Shown: positions 20,490-30,138, numbered from the stretch's first letter. The stretch is DNA of 64,000 nucleotides from Streptococcus infantis SPAR10 (GCF_000279535.1 NZ_ALCH01000005.1:62001-126000); one strand, 5' to 3'. Numbers and translations are program-made. Notes: generated by a model from the letters alone, not told the origin.

Positions 20490-21227
20490 ATGGTAGAACC
20501 TAAGTATAAACGTATCTTAATCAAGCTATCTGGTGAAGCCCTTGCTGGCGAACGTGGTGTCGGTATTGATATCAAAACCGTCCAAAGTATGGCCCAAGAA
20601 ATCAAGGAAGTTCACGAGCTAGGAATTGAAATCGCCTTGGTTATCGGTGGTGGAAACCTTTGGCGTGGAGAACCTGCAGCAGAAGCTGGTATGGATCGCG
20701 TTCAAGCGGATTACACTGGAATGCTTGGGACAGTCATGAATGCTCTTGTGATGGCAGATTCATTGCAACAAGCTGGTGTTGATACTCGTGTACAAACAGC
20801 TATTGCCATGCAACAAGTAGCAGAACCTTATATTCGTGGACGTGCCCTTCGCCACCTTGAAAAAGGACGTATCGTTATCTTTGGCGCGGGAATTGGTTCA
20901 CCTTACTTCTCTACAGATACAACAGCGGCTCTTCGTGCAGCTGAGATTGAAGCGGACGCTATTTTGATGGCTAAGAATGGTGTAGACGGTGTCTATAATG
21001 CGGATCCTAAGAAAGATAAAACGGCTGTTAAATTTGAAGAATTGACTCACCGTGATGTTATTAATAAAGGACTCCGTATCATGGATTCAACAGCTTCAAC
21101 TCTATCTATGGATAACGATATTGACTTGGTAGTCTTTAATATGAACCAACCTGGCAATATCAAACGTGTTGTATTTGGTGAAAATATCGGAACAACTGTT
21201 TCAAACAATATCGAAGAAAAGGAATAA
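20490..21227 (+). CDS. pyrH: UMP kinase
   Basis: Makes UDP from UMP and is the entry point to pyrimidine nucleotides. The 245-residue amino-acid-kinase fold shows [12 protein letters not shown] at the N-terminus, [10 protein letters not shown], the UMP-binding [13 protein letters not shown] and [16 protein letters not shown]. The ribosome site AAGGAGAGAG precedes the ATG. frr follows eight bases later, the standard pyrH-frr pair of bacteria. Confidence 0.97.
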   Translation: MVEPKYKRILIKLSGEALAGERGVGIDIKTVQSMAQEIKEVHELGIEIALVIGGGNLWRGEPAAEAGMDRVQADYTGMLGTVMNALVMADSLQQAGVDTRVQTAIAMQQVAEPYIRGRALRHLEKGRIVIFGAGIGSPYFSTDTTAALRAAEIEADAILMAKNGVDGVYNADPKKDKTAVKFEELTHRDVINKGLRIMDSTASTLSMDNDIDLVVFNMNQPGNIKRVVFGENIGTTVSNNIEEKE

Positions 21228-21235
21228 GAAAAATT

Positions 21236-21793
21236 ATGGCTAACGCAATTGTAGAAAAAGCTAAAGAGAGAATGACTCAATCTCACCACTCGCTTGCTCG
21301 TGAGTTTGGTGGTATCCGTGCTGGTCGTGCTAACGCAAGCTTGCTTGACCGTATCAATGTTGAATACTATGGTGTCGAAACACCTCTTAACCAAATCGCT
21401 TCTATCACAATTCCTGAAGCGCGTGTCTTGTTGGTAACACCATTTGATAAATCTTCATTGAAGGATATCGAGCGTGCTTTGAACGCTTCAGATCTTGGTA
21501 TTACACCAGCTAACGATGGTTCTGTTATTCGCTTGGTAATCCCAGCTCTTACAGAAGAAACTCGTCGTGATCTCGCTAAAGAAGTGAAAAAAGTTGGTGA
21601 AAATGCTAAAGTAGCGATCCGTAATATCCGTCGTGATGCTATGGATGAAGCTAAAAAACAAGAAAAAGCTAAAGAAATCACTGAAGATGAATTGAAGACT
21701 CTTGAAAAAGAGATTCAAAAAGCGACAGACGATGCTGTTAAACACATCGACGACATGACTGCCAATAAAGAAAAAGAAATCTTGGAAGTCTAA
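21236..21793 (+). CDS. frr: Ribosome recycling factor
   Basis: Splits post-termination ribosomes together with EF-G. At 185 residues it has the usual family length. It shows the helical-domain signature [16 protein letters not shown] and the hinge-region VNYYG-like [12 protein letters not shown]. Its C-terminal helix is rich in Lys and Glu. It lies eight bases after pyrH and shares its transcript. A weak hairpin at 21806 may end it before cvfB. Confidence 0.97.
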   Translation: MANAIVEKAKERMTQSHHSLAREFGGIRAGRANASLLDRINVEYYGVETPLNQIASITIPEARVLLVTPFDKSSLKDIERALNASDLGITPANDGSVIRLVIPALTEETRRDLAKEVKKVGENAKVAIRNIRRDAMDEAKKQEKAKEITEDELKTLEKEIQKATDDAVKHIDDMTANKEKEILEV

Positions 21794-21805
21794 AAAATAA
21801 ACAGA

Positions 21806-21840
21806 AAAACTCAGTTGGCATTGCTGGCTGAGTTTTATTC
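21806..21840 (+). terminator. Weak terminator after frr
   Basis: Stem AAAACTCAG (21806-21814) with CTGAGTTTT (21828-21836), 13-base loop and a short T tail. Since cvfB starts at 21854 with no clear promoter, it may only attenuate. Confidence 0.6.
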
Positions 21841-21853
21841 GAAAGAAGGAAAC

Positions 21854-22708
21854 ATGAATACAAATCTTGCAAGTTTTATCGTTGGACTCATCATCGATGA
21901 AAATGACCGTTTTTACTTTGTCCAAAAGGATGGTCAAACCTATGCTCTTGCTAAGGAAGAAGGTCAGCATACAGTTGGTGATACTGTTAAAGGTTTCGCC
22001 TACACGGATATGAAGCAAAAACTTCGCTTGACAACTCAAGAAGTGACTGCGACTCAGGATCAATTTGGTTGGGGAACTGTAACAGAAGTGCGTAAGGATT
22101 TGGGTGTTTTTGTTGATACAGGGCTTCCTGACAAGGAAATCGTTGTGTCACTTGACATCCTACCTGAACTGAAAGAGCTCTGGCCAAAGAAGGGCGATAA
22201 ACTTTATGTTCGTCTAGAAGTAGATAAGAAAGACCGTATCTGGGGAGTTTTGGCTTATCAGGAAGACTTCCAACGTTTGGCACGTCCAGCATACAACAAC
22301 ATGCAAAATCAGAACTGGCCTGCAATTGTTTATCGTCTTAAGTTATCAGGAACTTTTGTCTATCTACCAGAAAACAACATGCTTGGATTTATTCATCCAA
22401 GTGAGCGCTATGCAGAGCCACGTTTGGGCCAAGTGTTAGATGTGCGTGTCATTGGTTTCCGTGTAGTTGACCGAACTCTTAATCTATCACTAAAACCTCG
22501 CTCTTTTGAGATGTTAGAAAACGATGCACAAATGATTCTGACTTACTTGGAAAGTAATGGTGGATTTATGACCTTAAATGACAAATCATCACCAGATGAC
22601 ATCAAGGCTACCTTTGGTATTTCTAAAGGTCAGTTTAAAAAAGCTCTTGGTGGTTTAATGAAAGCTGGAAAGATTAAACAAGACCAATTTGGTACAGAGT
22701 TAATTTAG
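21854..22708 (+). CDS. cvfB: S1-domain RNA-binding protein CvfB
   Basis: A 284-residue protein of the CvfB/YitL family with three S1-like OB folds and a C-terminal winged-helix ([24 protein letters not shown]). In other Firmicutes it influences virulence gene expression. The biochemical role is not settled. The start is ATG 21854, behind GAAAGAAGGA. An upstream in-frame TTG at 21815 lies in the hairpin after frr and is not credible. The small yozE gene follows eight bases later. Confidence 0.9.
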   Translation: MNTNLASFIVGLIIDENDRFYFVQKDGQTYALAKEEGQHTVGDTVKGFAYTDMKQKLRLTTQEVTATQDQFGWGTVTEVRKDLGVFVDTGLPDKEIVVSLDILPELKELWPKKGDKLYVRLEVDKKDRIWGVLAYQEDFQRLARPAYNNMQNQNWPAIVYRLKLSGTFVYLPENNMLGFIHPSERYAEPRLGQVLDVRVIGFRVVDRTLNLSLKPRSFEMLENDAQMILTYLESNGGFMTLNDKSSPDDIKATFGISKGQFKKALGGLMKAGKIKQDQFGTELI

Positions 22709-22716
22709 GGAGGCTT

Positions 22717-22932
22717 ATGCGAAAATCATTTTATACTTGGCTTATGACAGAGCGTAATCCTAAAAGTCATAGTCCCAAAGCAAATTTAGCGGATCTTGCC
22801 TTTGAGGAGTCAGCCTTCCCAAAACATACGGATGATTTCGATCAGGTGAGCCGATTTTTAGAAGAACATGCTAGTTTTTCCTTTAATATGGGAGACTTCG
22901 ATCGTATCTGGCAAGAATATTTAGAACATTAA
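22717..22932 (+). CDS. YozE/UPF0346 family protein
   Basis: A 71-residue acidic protein matching the YozE_SAM_like (UPF0346) family: [15 protein letters not shown] at the start and [15 protein letters not shown] at the end. The fold is a small helical SAM-like domain. The role is unknown. It follows cvfB by eight bases behind a GGGAGGC ribosome site and is co-transcribed with it. No hairpin terminator is evident after it. Confidence 0.9.
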   Translation: MRKSFYTWLMTERNPKSHSPKANLADLAFEESAFPKHTDDFDQVSRFLEEHASFSFNMGDFDRIWQEYLEH

Positions 22933-22973
22933 AAAGGGCATTGGTGTTAAGGATAGCAATTTCTAATTGCCTT

Positions 22974-22982
22974 TGCTATAAT
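22974..22982 (+). promoter_or_regulatory. Extended -10 promoter of phoH
   Basis: TGC-TATAAT with hexamer at 22977-22982, 35 bp before the TTG start. The -35 (TAGCAA at 22954) is weak. Confidence 0.65.
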
Positions 22983-23016
22983 AAAAAGAAATTAAAGAGT
23001 TAGAGAGGTTCTTTAT

Positions 23017-24003
23017 TTGAAGGAACATTCAATAGACATTCAGTTAAGTCATCCAGATGACCTGTTTCATCTTTTTGGTTCCAATGAACGCTATCTTCGC
23101 TTGATGGAGGATGAGTTAGATGTTATCATCCATGCTCGTACAGAGATTGTACAAGTCTTGGGAGAGGAGTCTTCTTGTGAAGAAGCACGACAAGTAATTC
23201 AAGCCTTGATGGTCTTGGTCAATCGTGGCATGACAGTAGGAACTCCGGATGTGGTGACAGCCATCAATATGGTTAGAAACAATGAAATCGATAAGTTTGT
23301 TGCCCTCTATGAAGAAGAGATTATCAAAGACAATACTGGTAAGCCGATACGTGTAAAGACACTAGGTCAAAAACTTTATGTAGATAGTGTTAAGAACCAT
23401 GATGTGACCTTCGGGATTGGGCCAGCGGGGACAGGTAAGACCTTCCTAGCAGTGACCTTGGCTGTTACAGCTCTCAAACGTGGCCAAGTCAAGCGTATTA
23501 TCCTGACTCGTCCAGCAGTAGAAGCTGGAGAAAGCTTGGGATTTCTTCCAGGTGACCTTAAGGAAAAAGTAGACCCTTATCTTCGACCTGTCTATGATGC
23601 CTTGTACCAAATTCTTGGGAAGGACCAGACAACTCGTCTCATGGAGCGAGAAATTATTGAAATTGCCCCTTTGGCCTACATGCGTGGACGTACTCTGGAT
23701 GATGCCTTTGTCATTTTGGATGAAGCGCAAAATACAACCATCATGCAGATGAAGATGTTTTTGACTCGTCTTGGATTCAATTCAAAAATGATTGTCAATG
23801 GAGATATTAGCCAGATTGACCTACCGCGTAATGTTAAATCAGGTCTGATTGATGCCCAGGAAAAACTTAAGAACATTCACCAGATAGACTTCGTTCATTT
23901 TTCAGCCAAGGATGTGGTTCGCCATCCAGTCGTTGCTCAGATTATCAGAGCCTATGAACCTCGACCTGTCAAAGCTGAAGAAAATCAAGAAGAAACAGAA
24001 TAA
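23017..24003 (+). CDS. phoH: PhoH-like ATPase (YbeZ/PhoL family)
   Basis: A 328-residue ATPase with an N-terminal KH-like part and a C-terminal PhoH domain. Walker A is GIGPAGTGKTFLA and Walker B is AFVILDEAQNTT. RGRTLDDAFV and VNGDISQIDLP are family signatures. The family is linked to RNA metabolism and ribosome maturation near ybeY. The start codon is TTG (23017), preceded by AGAGAGG. The gene has its own extended -10 promoter and a strong terminator at 24009 that also serves ald. Confidence 0.92.
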   Translation: MKEHSIDIQLSHPDDLFHLFGSNERYLRLMEDELDVIIHARTEIVQVLGEESSCEEARQVIQALMVLVNRGMTVGTPDVVTAINMVRNNEIDKFVALYEEEIIKDNTGKPIRVKTLGQKLYVDSVKNHDVTFGIGPAGTGKTFLAVTLAVTALKRGQVKRIILTRPAVEAGESLGFLPGDLKEKVDPYLRPVYDALYQILGKDQTTRLMEREIIEIAPLAYMRGRTLDDAFVILDEAQNTTIMQMKMFLTRLGFNSKMIVNGDISQIDLPRNVKSGLIDAQEKLKNIHQIDFVHFSAKDVVRHPVVAQIIRAYEPRPVKAEENQEETE

Positions 24004-24008
24004 AGAAA

Positions 24009-24042
24009 AAGAGCAGTTGAAAAACTGCTCTTAATTTTTTTT
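24009..24042. terminator. Bidirectional terminator between phoH and ald
   Basis: A perfect 10-bp stem AAGAGCAGTT (24009-24018) with AACTGCTCTT (24023-24032), loop GAAA. T tract on the plus strand, and A-rich sequence on the left gives a T tract on the minus strand. Confidence 0.9.
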
Positions 24043-24052
24043 GAATTTCTTA

Positions 24053-25165
24053 TTAAACAAGCTCACTAATAGGTGTATAGTCACGTTCTAAACCTTCAGC
24101 AACTGGTTGACTAGTCAATTGACCTTGGTAAGTTGTAACCCCTTCACGCAAACCAGCATCTTCAAGGATTGCTTTCTTAAATCCTTTTCCTGCCAAGGCT
24201 TCGATATAAGGAAGGGTCACATTTGTAAGGGCGATAGTAGAAGTACGAGCAACTGCTCCAGGAATGTTAGCAACCGCATAGTGAAGGACACCGTGTTTCT
24301 CATAGACAGGCTCATCATGGGTTGTCACACGGTCAGCTGTTGCAATAACACCACCTTGGTCTACAGCAACGTCTACGATGACAGAACCAGGACGCATTTG
24401 TTGAACCATGTCATCTGTCACTAATTTTGGAGCTTTAGCACCAGGAATCAATACTGCACCGATAACAACGTCTGCTTCACGCACACTTGCTTCGATATTA
24501 AATGGGTTAGACATGAGTGTTTGGATTTGGTGACCAAAGACATCTTCAAGTTCAGAGAGACGTTTAGCACTGATATCTAGAATAGTTACTTGAGCACCTA
24601 AACCAAGAGCGATACGTGCTGCGTGTGTACCAACGACACCACCACCGATAATGGTCACTTTTCCTTTTGGTACACCTGGGACACCACCTAAAAGAACTCC
24701 AGAACCACCAGCTTGTTTCGTCAAGAAGTGAGCTCCGATTTGGACAGCCATACGACCTGCAACCTCACTCATTGGAACCAATAGAGGAAGTTGACCTTCA
24801 GTATTGCGTACAGTTTCATAAGCAACACCAGTTGTTTTCGCTGCAAGCATAGCATCCGCTAATTCTGGGGCTGCTGCCATGTGCAAGTAGGTGAAGAGAA
24901 GTAAATCGTCACGCAAGAACTGGTACTCACTAGCAAGGGGTTCCTTGACTTTAACAACTAACTCTGCAGCCCAGGCTTCAGCAGCAGTTGCGACAATCTC
25001 AGCTCCTTGCTTTTCATAGTCAGCATCAGCAAAACCAGATCCAAGTCCAGCATTTGTTTCAATGAGGACTCGGTGACCACGACCGACAAGACTCTGTACA
25101 CCAGCAGGTGTCAAAGCAACACGATTTTCATTATTTTTAATTTCCTTTGGAATTCCAATTAACAT
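24053..25165 (-). CDS. ald: Alanine dehydrogenase
   Basis: NAD-dependent reversible deamination of L-alanine to pyruvate and ammonia. The 370 residues start [20 protein letters not shown], with substrate residues in the first domain (VKVKEPL, the His in [11 protein letters not shown]) and the Rossmann motif [19 protein letters not shown]. The ATG at 25165 follows AAGGAGC. An in-frame ATG 24 bases upstream lacks this site. It looks intact throughout and is monocistronic on the minus strand. Confidence 0.95.
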   Translation of the reverse strand: MLIGIPKEIKNNENRVALTPAGVQSLVGRGHRVLIETNAGLGSGFADADYEKQGAEIVATAAEAWAAELVVKVKEPLASEYQFLRDDLLLFTYLHMAAAPELADAMLAAKTTGVAYETVRNTEGQLPLLVPMSEVAGRMAVQIGAHFLTKQAGGSGVLLGGVPGVPKGKVTIIGGGVVGTHAARIALGLGAQVTILDISAKRLSELEDVFGHQIQTLMSNPFNIEASVREADVVIGAVLIPGAKAPKLVTDDMVQQMRPGSVIVDVAVDQGGVIATADRVTTHDEPVYEKHGVLHYAVANIPGAVARTSTIALTNVTLPYIEALAGKGFKKAILEDAGLREGVTTYQGQLTSQPVAEGLERDYTPISELV

Positions 25166-25208
25166 AGAGATTAGCTCCTTATTTAACATCTAGGTTCTTA
25201 TACGAAAT

Positions 25209-25242
25209 CATCACAGGAAGAACCCAGTCATTTCTTGTGATG
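25209..25242. repeat. Inverted repeat in the ald leader
   Basis: Arms CATCACA (25209-25215) and TGTGATG (25236-25242) are perfect inverted copies 20 bases apart. They lie in the ald 5' leader, between its -10 (25248) and the ribosome site. It could be an operator or an RNA stem. Function is unknown. Confidence 0.5.
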
Positions 25243-25247
25243 TTCTT

Positions 25248-25276
25248 ATTTTATATGAAACCGCTAAAAATTGCAA
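25248..25276 (-). promoter_or_regulatory. ald promoter
   Basis: On the minus strand TTGCAA (25276-25271), 17-bp spacer and TAAAAT (25253-25248). Confidence 0.7.
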
Positions 25277-25378
25277 GAAAAACTTATTTCTCTACTTAAG
25301 ATATGTCTTGAATAAGGAAGATTATTTTGCAAATAAGTAAGCAGTTGAAAAGATTTTTCAGCTGTTTTTTCTTTGCAT

Positions 25379-25386
25379 TACGAATA
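25379..25386 (+). promoter_or_regulatory. Combox (SigX/ComX-type promoter) of comEA-comEC
   Basis: TACGAATA at 25379-25386 is an exact match to the streptococcal late-competence consensus TNCGAATA. It is preceded by the usual T-rich stretch and lies 20 bp before the comEA ATG. I saw no other combox placed before a gene in the window. Confidence 0.88.
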
Positions 25387-25405
25387 AGATAAGAGAGGAG
25401 AAATT

Positions 25406-26047
25406 ATGGAAGAACTTATTGAGATAATCAAAGAATATAAAATCATTGTTATCTGTGCTAGTTTGGGTTTGGTCTTGGGTGGCTTTTTCCTACTAAAGCC
25501 AGTCGCTCAAACACCGGCTAAGGAAAGCAATTTGCAAACAGAAGTTACAACTGTTTCAAAGGATTCGACGGATGAAAAGGATGATAAAAATCAGAAGGAA
25601 GAAGTGGTGAAGCAAGATCTGATTACTGTTGATGTAAAAGGTGCGGTCAAATCACCTGGAATCTATGATTTGCCAGTTGGAAGTCGTATCAATGATGCTG
25701 TCCAGAAAGCGGGTGGCTTGACAGATAATGCAGACAGTAAGTCTATCAATCTTGCCCAGAGAATTAGTGATGAAGCACTTGTTTATGTTCCATCTAAGGA
25801 AGAAGCTACCAGTCAAGAGGCGCATTCAAATGCTTCCAACACCAAAGAAAATAAGAAAGTCAATCTTAATAAAGCCAGTTTAGAGGAGCTGAAACAAGTC
25901 AAGGGGTTGGGAGGCAAACGTGCTCAGGATATCATCGACCATCGTGAGTCCAACGGTAAGTTTAAGTCAGTTGATGAGCTCAAAAAGGTTTCTGGTATTG
26001 GTGCAAAAACGATAGAAAAGTTAAAAGAGTATGTCACAGTGGATTAG
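25406..26047 (+). CDS. comEA: Competence protein ComEA, DNA receptor
   Basis: Membrane-anchored receptor that binds incoming double-stranded DNA during transformation. The 213 residues have one N-terminal membrane segment (about 12-30) and a charged linker. An SLBB domain (about 70-130, VDVKGAVKSPGIYDLPVGSR) and a C-terminal helix-hairpin-helix pair (VNLNKASLEELKQVKGLGGKRAQ, GIGAKTIEKLKEYV) follow. The ribosome site is AGAGGAGAA. It overlaps comEC by 17 bases and is driven by the combox at 25379. Confidence 0.95.
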   Translation: MEELIEIIKEYKIIVICASLGLVLGGFFLLKPVAQTPAKESNLQTEVTTVSKDSTDEKDDKNQKEEVVKQDLITVDVKGAVKSPGIYDLPVGSRINDAVQKAGGLTDNADSKSINLAQRISDEALVYVPSKEEATSQEAHSNASNTKENKKVNLNKASLEELKQVKGLGGKRAQDIIDHRESNGKFKSVDELKKVSGIGAKTIEKLKEYVTVD

Positions 26048-28241
26048 TCGATTTCCCATCCCCAAAATCTATCTCAGTTTTCTCCTGCTTTGGCTCTACT
26101 ATGCTATCTTTTCAGCAAGCTTTTTAGCACTCTTGGGCTTTGTCTTTTTACTTCTCTGCCTCTTTTTTCAATTTTCATGGAAGACTGTGGTCAAGGTTCT
26201 CTTTGTTTGTGCTCTTTTTGGGAGCTGGTTTATATTTCAAAAATGGCAACAAGAAGAAGCGAGTAAACATCTTGTTGACTCAGTTAATACGGTACGAATC
26301 TTGCCTGATACTATCAAGGTCAATGGAGATAGTTTATCCTTTCGTGGGAAGGCTGATGGTAGACTCTTTCAGGTCTATTATAAATTCCAGTCAGAGGCTG
26401 AAAAGGAAAGGTTTAAAGAGTTATCTGAACTGCATGAGATAGTAGTAAAAGGAAAGCTAGCTATTCCTCAAGGAGCAAATAATTTTGCGGGATTTGATTA
26501 TCGGAACTATCTCAAAACACAGGGGATTTATCAGACCTTAACTATATCGGAAATTGTCGAATTAAAGAAAGCATCCAGCTGGGATATAGGAGAAAATCTA
26601 TCCAGCTTGCGGAGAAAAGCAGTTGTTTGGATAAAAAGGAATTTTCCTGATCCCATGCGTAATTATATGACGGGACTCTTATTGGGTCATTTGGACACAG
26701 ATTTTGAGGAAATGAATGAACTCTATTCCAGTCTAGGGATTATTCACCTTTTTGCTTTATCAGGGATGCAGGTTGGTTTCTTCATGAATGCTTTCAAAAA
26801 GTCACTCTTACGATTGGGTTTGACGCAAGAGAAGTTCAAATGGCTTGCCTATCCCTTTTCTTTGGTCTATGCAGGTTTGACAGGGTTCTCAGCTTCTGTT
26901 ATTAGAAGCCTGTTGCAAAAACTTTTGGCTCAGCATGGTTTCAAGGGGCTGGATAACTTTGCTTTGACAGTCCTTGTCTTGTTTATCGTGATGCCGAATT
27001 TCTTCCTAACTGCTGGAGGAGTGCTCTCCTGTGCCTATGCCTTTATCCTGACCATGACTGGTGAAGAAGTAGCAGGGATAAAAGGTCTAGTTAGAGAAAG
27101 TTTTATTATTTCCTTAGGAATTTTGCCAATTTTATCATTCTATTTTTCTGAATTTCAACCTTGGTCCATACTCTTAACCTTTGTCTTTTCTTTTTTATTT
27201 GATATGGTCTTGCTACCACTTTTATCAATACTCTTCTGTCTGTCATGGATATATCCTATTACCCAGTTTAACTTTCTCTTTGAATGGCTAGAGAACATCA
27301 TACGCTATGTTTCTCAACTATCTACTAGACCCTTTGTTTTTGGTCAACCGAATCTCTGGGTTTTGGTATGTCTATTAGTCTCTTTAGCGCTAATTTATGA
27401 TTATCGTAAAAATTTGAAGAAAGCACCTTTGCTTATCCTATTTATCGTTTACCTTTTCTTAGTAACCAAACATCCACTGGAAAATGAAATCACAGTCCTA
27501 GACATGGAGCAGGGGCGAAGCATTTTCCTAAGAGACATGACAGGAAAGACAATATTACTGGATGTCGGTGAAAAGTTAGCAGTTGAGAAAAAAGAAGCTT
27601 GGCAGGAGAAAGTCACCTCGAGCGTTGCCAAACGGAGTTTAATTCCCTATCTGAAAAGTAGAGGAGTGGCAAAGATTGATCAGCTTGTTTTAACGGATAG
27701 TGAACCTAAGCAACTAGACAATCTACTAGAAATTAGTAAAGCCTTCAATCTTGGAGAGATTCTAGTAACTGAAGAAACTCTATCTAAAAGTGAATTTATG
27801 GATAAATTAAAGGAAAATAACTTGAAAGTACGTCCTATTAAAACAGGAGAGCAGTTATTTATTTTTGGGAGTAGTTTAGAAGTAATCGAAAATCAAAACA
27901 GTGATAGTAAAGCCTCAATAGCAATGTATGGGAAGCTACTAAATCAAACTTTTCTAGTCACTGGAAATATAGAGGAGAAGTTCTTAAACAAGTCTTATCC
28001 AAAAATCCAAGCAGATGTAGTGCTAACTCATCAGCAAGCATCGAAGAAAAAGACTGATGTCGAGGTCTTAAAAGCTTTACAACCTAAAATCTCAGTCATT
28101 TCTGTAGACAAGAAGAAAAAATTTAAAGAAAAAAATGGGGAGAATAACCAAGAACTTGGGAATTCGATTTACAAAACGGATCAAAAGGGGGCCATTCGTT
28201 TTAAAGGTTGGAGTGCTTGGAAAATAGAAACAGTTCGCTGA
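26031..28241 (+). CDS. comEC: Competence protein ComEC, DNA uptake channel
   Basis: Polytopic membrane protein forming the DNA import channel. The 736 residues show N-terminal helices, an OB-like soluble part (about 80-180) and the Competence domain with GLLLGHLDTDFEEMNELYSSLGIIHLFALSGMQ. A C-terminal metallo-beta-lactamase-like region follows from about 485. There the usual metal motifs are absent: the family VGQG position reads MEQG near 492, the D-x-DH position reads DSEPKQLDN near 553, and later His/Asp positions read THQQASKKK near 665. The fold may remain, but catalysis looks unlikely. It overlaps comEA by 17 bases. Confidence 0.93.
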   Translation: MSQWISRFPIPKIYLSFLLLWLYYAIFSASFLALLGFVFLLLCLFFQFSWKTVVKVLFVCALFGSWFIFQKWQQEEASKHLVDSVNTVRILPDTIKVNGDSLSFRGKADGRLFQVYYKFQSEAEKERFKELSELHEIVVKGKLAIPQGANNFAGFDYRNYLKTQGIYQTLTISEIVELKKASSWDIGENLSSLRRKAVVWIKRNFPDPMRNYMTGLLLGHLDTDFEEMNELYSSLGIIHLFALSGMQVGFFMNAFKKSLLRLGLTQEKFKWLAYPFSLVYAGLTGFSASVIRSLLQKLLAQHGFKGLDNFALTVLVLFIVMPNFFLTAGGVLSCAYAFILTMTGEEVAGIKGLVRESFIISLGILPILSFYFSEFQPWSILLTFVFSFLFDMVLLPLLSILFCLSWIYPITQFNFLFEWLENIIRYVSQLSTRPFVFGQPNLWVLVCLLVSLALIYDYRKNLKKAPLLILFIVYLFLVTKHPLENEITVLDMEQGRSIFLRDMTGKTILLDVGEKLAVEKKEAWQEKVTSSVAKRSLIPYLKSRGVAKIDQLVLTDSEPKQLDNLLEISKAFNLGEILVTEETLSKSEFMDKLKENNLKVRPIKTGEQLFIFGSSLEVIENQNSDSKASIAMYGKLLNQTFLVTGNIEEKFLNKSYPKIQADVVLTHQQASKKKTDVEVLKALQPKISVISVDKKKKFKEKNGENNQELGNSIYKTDQKGAIRFKGWSAWKIETVR

Positions 28242-28289
28242 GCTTAGCTTTACAAGAAAATTAAAATTGTCTAAACAATCAATCAAAAC

Positions 28290-28318
28290 TTGATTTTAGA
28301 ACCTTTTTGCTATAAAAT
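28290..28318 (+). promoter_or_regulatory. Promoter of trhP
   Basis: TTGATT at 28290-28295, 17-bp spacer, TAAAAT at 28313-28318. TGC-TATAAA two bases earlier could act as an extended -10. Confidence 0.6.
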
Positions 28319-28363
28319 GGTAAAGATTAGTGTCAAACTTTTATATTGCAAATAGGAGAAAAC

Positions 28364-29650
28364 ATGACAAAAACTTTGAAACGTCCTGAGGTTCTATCAC
28401 CTGCAGGAACACTTGAAAAACTAAAAGTAGCTGTTCAATATGGAGCAGATGCTGTCTTTATTGGTGGTCAGGCCTATGGTCTTCGTAGCCGTGCAGGGAA
28501 CTTTACTTTCGAACAAATGGAAGAAGGAGTACAGTTCGCGGCTAAGTATGGAGCTAAGGTATATGTGGCTGCCAATATGGTTATGCACGAAGGAAACGAA
28601 GAAGGGGCCGGCGAATGGTTCCGTAAATTACGTGATATTGGGATTGCAGCGGTTATCGTGTCTGATCCAGCCTTGATCATGATTGCTGCAACAGAAGCAC
28701 CAGGACTTGAAATTCACCTTTCAACCCAGGCTAGTGCGACTAACTACGAAACCCTAGAATTCTGGAAAGAACTTGGTTTGACTCGTGTTGTTTTGGCGCG
28801 TGAGGTTTCTATGGAAGAATTGGCAGAGATTCGAAAACGTACAGATGTTGAGATTGAAGCCTTCGTCCATGGTGCTATGTGTATCTCATACTCTGGTCGT
28901 TGTACTCTATCAAACCACATGAGCATGCGTGACGCCAACCGTGGTGGATGTTCACAATCTTGCCGTTGGAAATATGACCTTTACGATATGCCGTTCGGTA
29001 AGGAACGTAAGAGTCTCAAAGGAGAAATTCCTGAAGAATTCTCTATGTCTGCGGTTGATATGTCTATGATTGACCATATCCCAGATATGATTGAAAATGG
29101 TGTGGATAGTCTGAAGATTGAGGGCCGTATGAAGTCTATCCACTATGTTTCAACAGTAACAAACTGCTACAAGGCTGCTGTTGATGCCTATCTTGAGAGC
29201 CCTGAAAAGTTTGAAGCGATCAAGCAAGACTTGATTGATGAAATGTGGAAGGTTGCCCAACGTGAGTTGGCTACAGGTTTCTACTACGGAACACCATCTG
29301 AAAATGAGCAACTGTTTGGTGCTCGTCGTAAGATTCCAGAATACAAGTTTGTCGCTGAAGTTGTAGCTTATGATGATGCAACACAAATTGCAACTATTCG
29401 TCAACGTAACGTTATCAACGAAGGCGACCAAGTTGAGTTCTACGGTCCAGGTTTCCGTCATTTTGAAACTTTTATCGAAGACCTTCACGATGCCAAAGGA
29501 AATAAAATCGATCGCGCCCCAAATCCAATGGAACTCTTGACCATTAAAGTTCCTCAACCTGTTCAAGCAGGGGACATGGTACGTGCCCTGAAAGAAGGTC
29601 TGATCAATCTCTATAAAGAAGATGGAACAAGCGTCACAGTTCGTGCCTAG
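28364..29650 (+). CDS. trhP: U32 family protein, prephenate-dependent tRNA hydroxylase TrhP-like
   Basis: A 428-residue U32 'peptidase'-family protein. The U32 signature is present as EAFVHGAMCISYSGRC, followed by further cysteines (GGCSQSC) that could hold an Fe-S cluster. Homologues YrrO/TrhP hydroxylate U34 of tRNA to give ho5U. Older annotation calls them collagenase-like proteases. The start is ATG 28364, behind AGGAGAAA, not the TTG at 28346. The only other gene in this transcript is the CHY zinc-finger gene 13 bp downstream. Confidence 0.85.
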   Translation: MTKTLKRPEVLSPAGTLEKLKVAVQYGADAVFIGGQAYGLRSRAGNFTFEQMEEGVQFAAKYGAKVYVAANMVMHEGNEEGAGEWFRKLRDIGIAAVIVSDPALIMIAATEAPGLEIHLSTQASATNYETLEFWKELGLTRVVLAREVSMEELAEIRKRTDVEIEAFVHGAMCISYSGRCTLSNHMSMRDANRGGCSQSCRWKYDLYDMPFGKERKSLKGEIPEEFSMSAVDMSMIDHIPDMIENGVDSLKIEGRMKSIHYVSTVTNCYKAAVDAYLESPEKFEAIKQDLIDEMWKVAQRELATGFYYGTPSENEQLFGARRKIPEYKFVAEVVAYDDATQIATIRQRNVINEGDQVEFYGPGFRHFETFIEDLHDAKGNKIDRAPNPMELLTIKVPQPVQAGDMVRALKEGLINLYKEDGTSVTVRA

Positions 29651-29663
29651 ATAAGGAAAAAGA

Positions 29664-29975
29664 ATGGTTCAAGCTCAGGGCTTACTAGTAGATCATGAAA
29701 GCAGATGTGTTCATTACCATAGTGATAAGGATATCGTAGCCTTACAGTGCTATGAGTGTCAGAAATACTATGCCTGTTATCAGTGTCATAATGAACTGGA
29801 GTCGCACATATTTTCTCCCTATCCTTTAAATCTGAAAAAGGATAGACCTATCTTATGTGGATCCTGTGGGAAAACACTAACGTATGAGGAGTATACAGAG
29901 ACGGGCACTTGTCCATTTTGTAATGCTGCATTTAATCCAGCTTGTCAAAATCATTACTCAATTTATTTCAGATAA
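29664..29975 (+). CDS. CHY-type zinc-finger protein
   Basis: A 103-residue protein with ten cysteines and several histidines: C-x-H-Y-H early, CYECQKYYACYQCH in the middle, then CGSCGKTL and CPFCNAAFNPAC. This is the CHY zinc-finger arrangement binding about three zinc ions. There is no membrane segment. It lies 13 bp after trhP and ends the transcript at a strong terminator. The function is unknown. Co-transcription with a tRNA hydroxylase hints at an RNA-related role, which is inference. Confidence 0.85.
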   Translation: MVQAQGLLVDHESRCVHYHSDKDIVALQCYECQKYYACYQCHNELESHIFSPYPLNLKKDRPILCGSCGKTLTYEEYTETGTCPFCNAAFNPACQNHYSIYFR

Positions 29976-29983
29976 GAACTGAC

Positions 29984-30014
29984 AAAACCGAGTTGTAAAA
30001 CTCGGTTTTTTGTT
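29984..30014 (+). terminator. Terminator after the CHY gene
   Basis: A perfect 11-bp stem (29984-29994 with 29999-30009), loop GTAA, T tail. Confidence 0.9.
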
Positions 30015-30110
30015 TTCAGAAAACAAGGAAAGGTAGTGAAAGTGGTATGAAAAGACAATAAAATTTTCTATATAATTGTCTTGAAAATCCTAAAATTAGA
30101 AATAAATGAT

Positions 30111-30124
30111 TCGAAACGCTTTCA
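30111..30124 (+). promoter_or_regulatory. Candidate CcpA (cre) site upstream of the atp operon
   Basis: TCGAAACGCTTTCA matches 12 of 14 positions of the cre consensus TGWAARCGYTWWCA, including the central CG. It ends 14 bp before the -35 of the atp promoter. Confidence 0.45.
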
Positions 30125-30138
30125 ATACTAGTAAAAAG

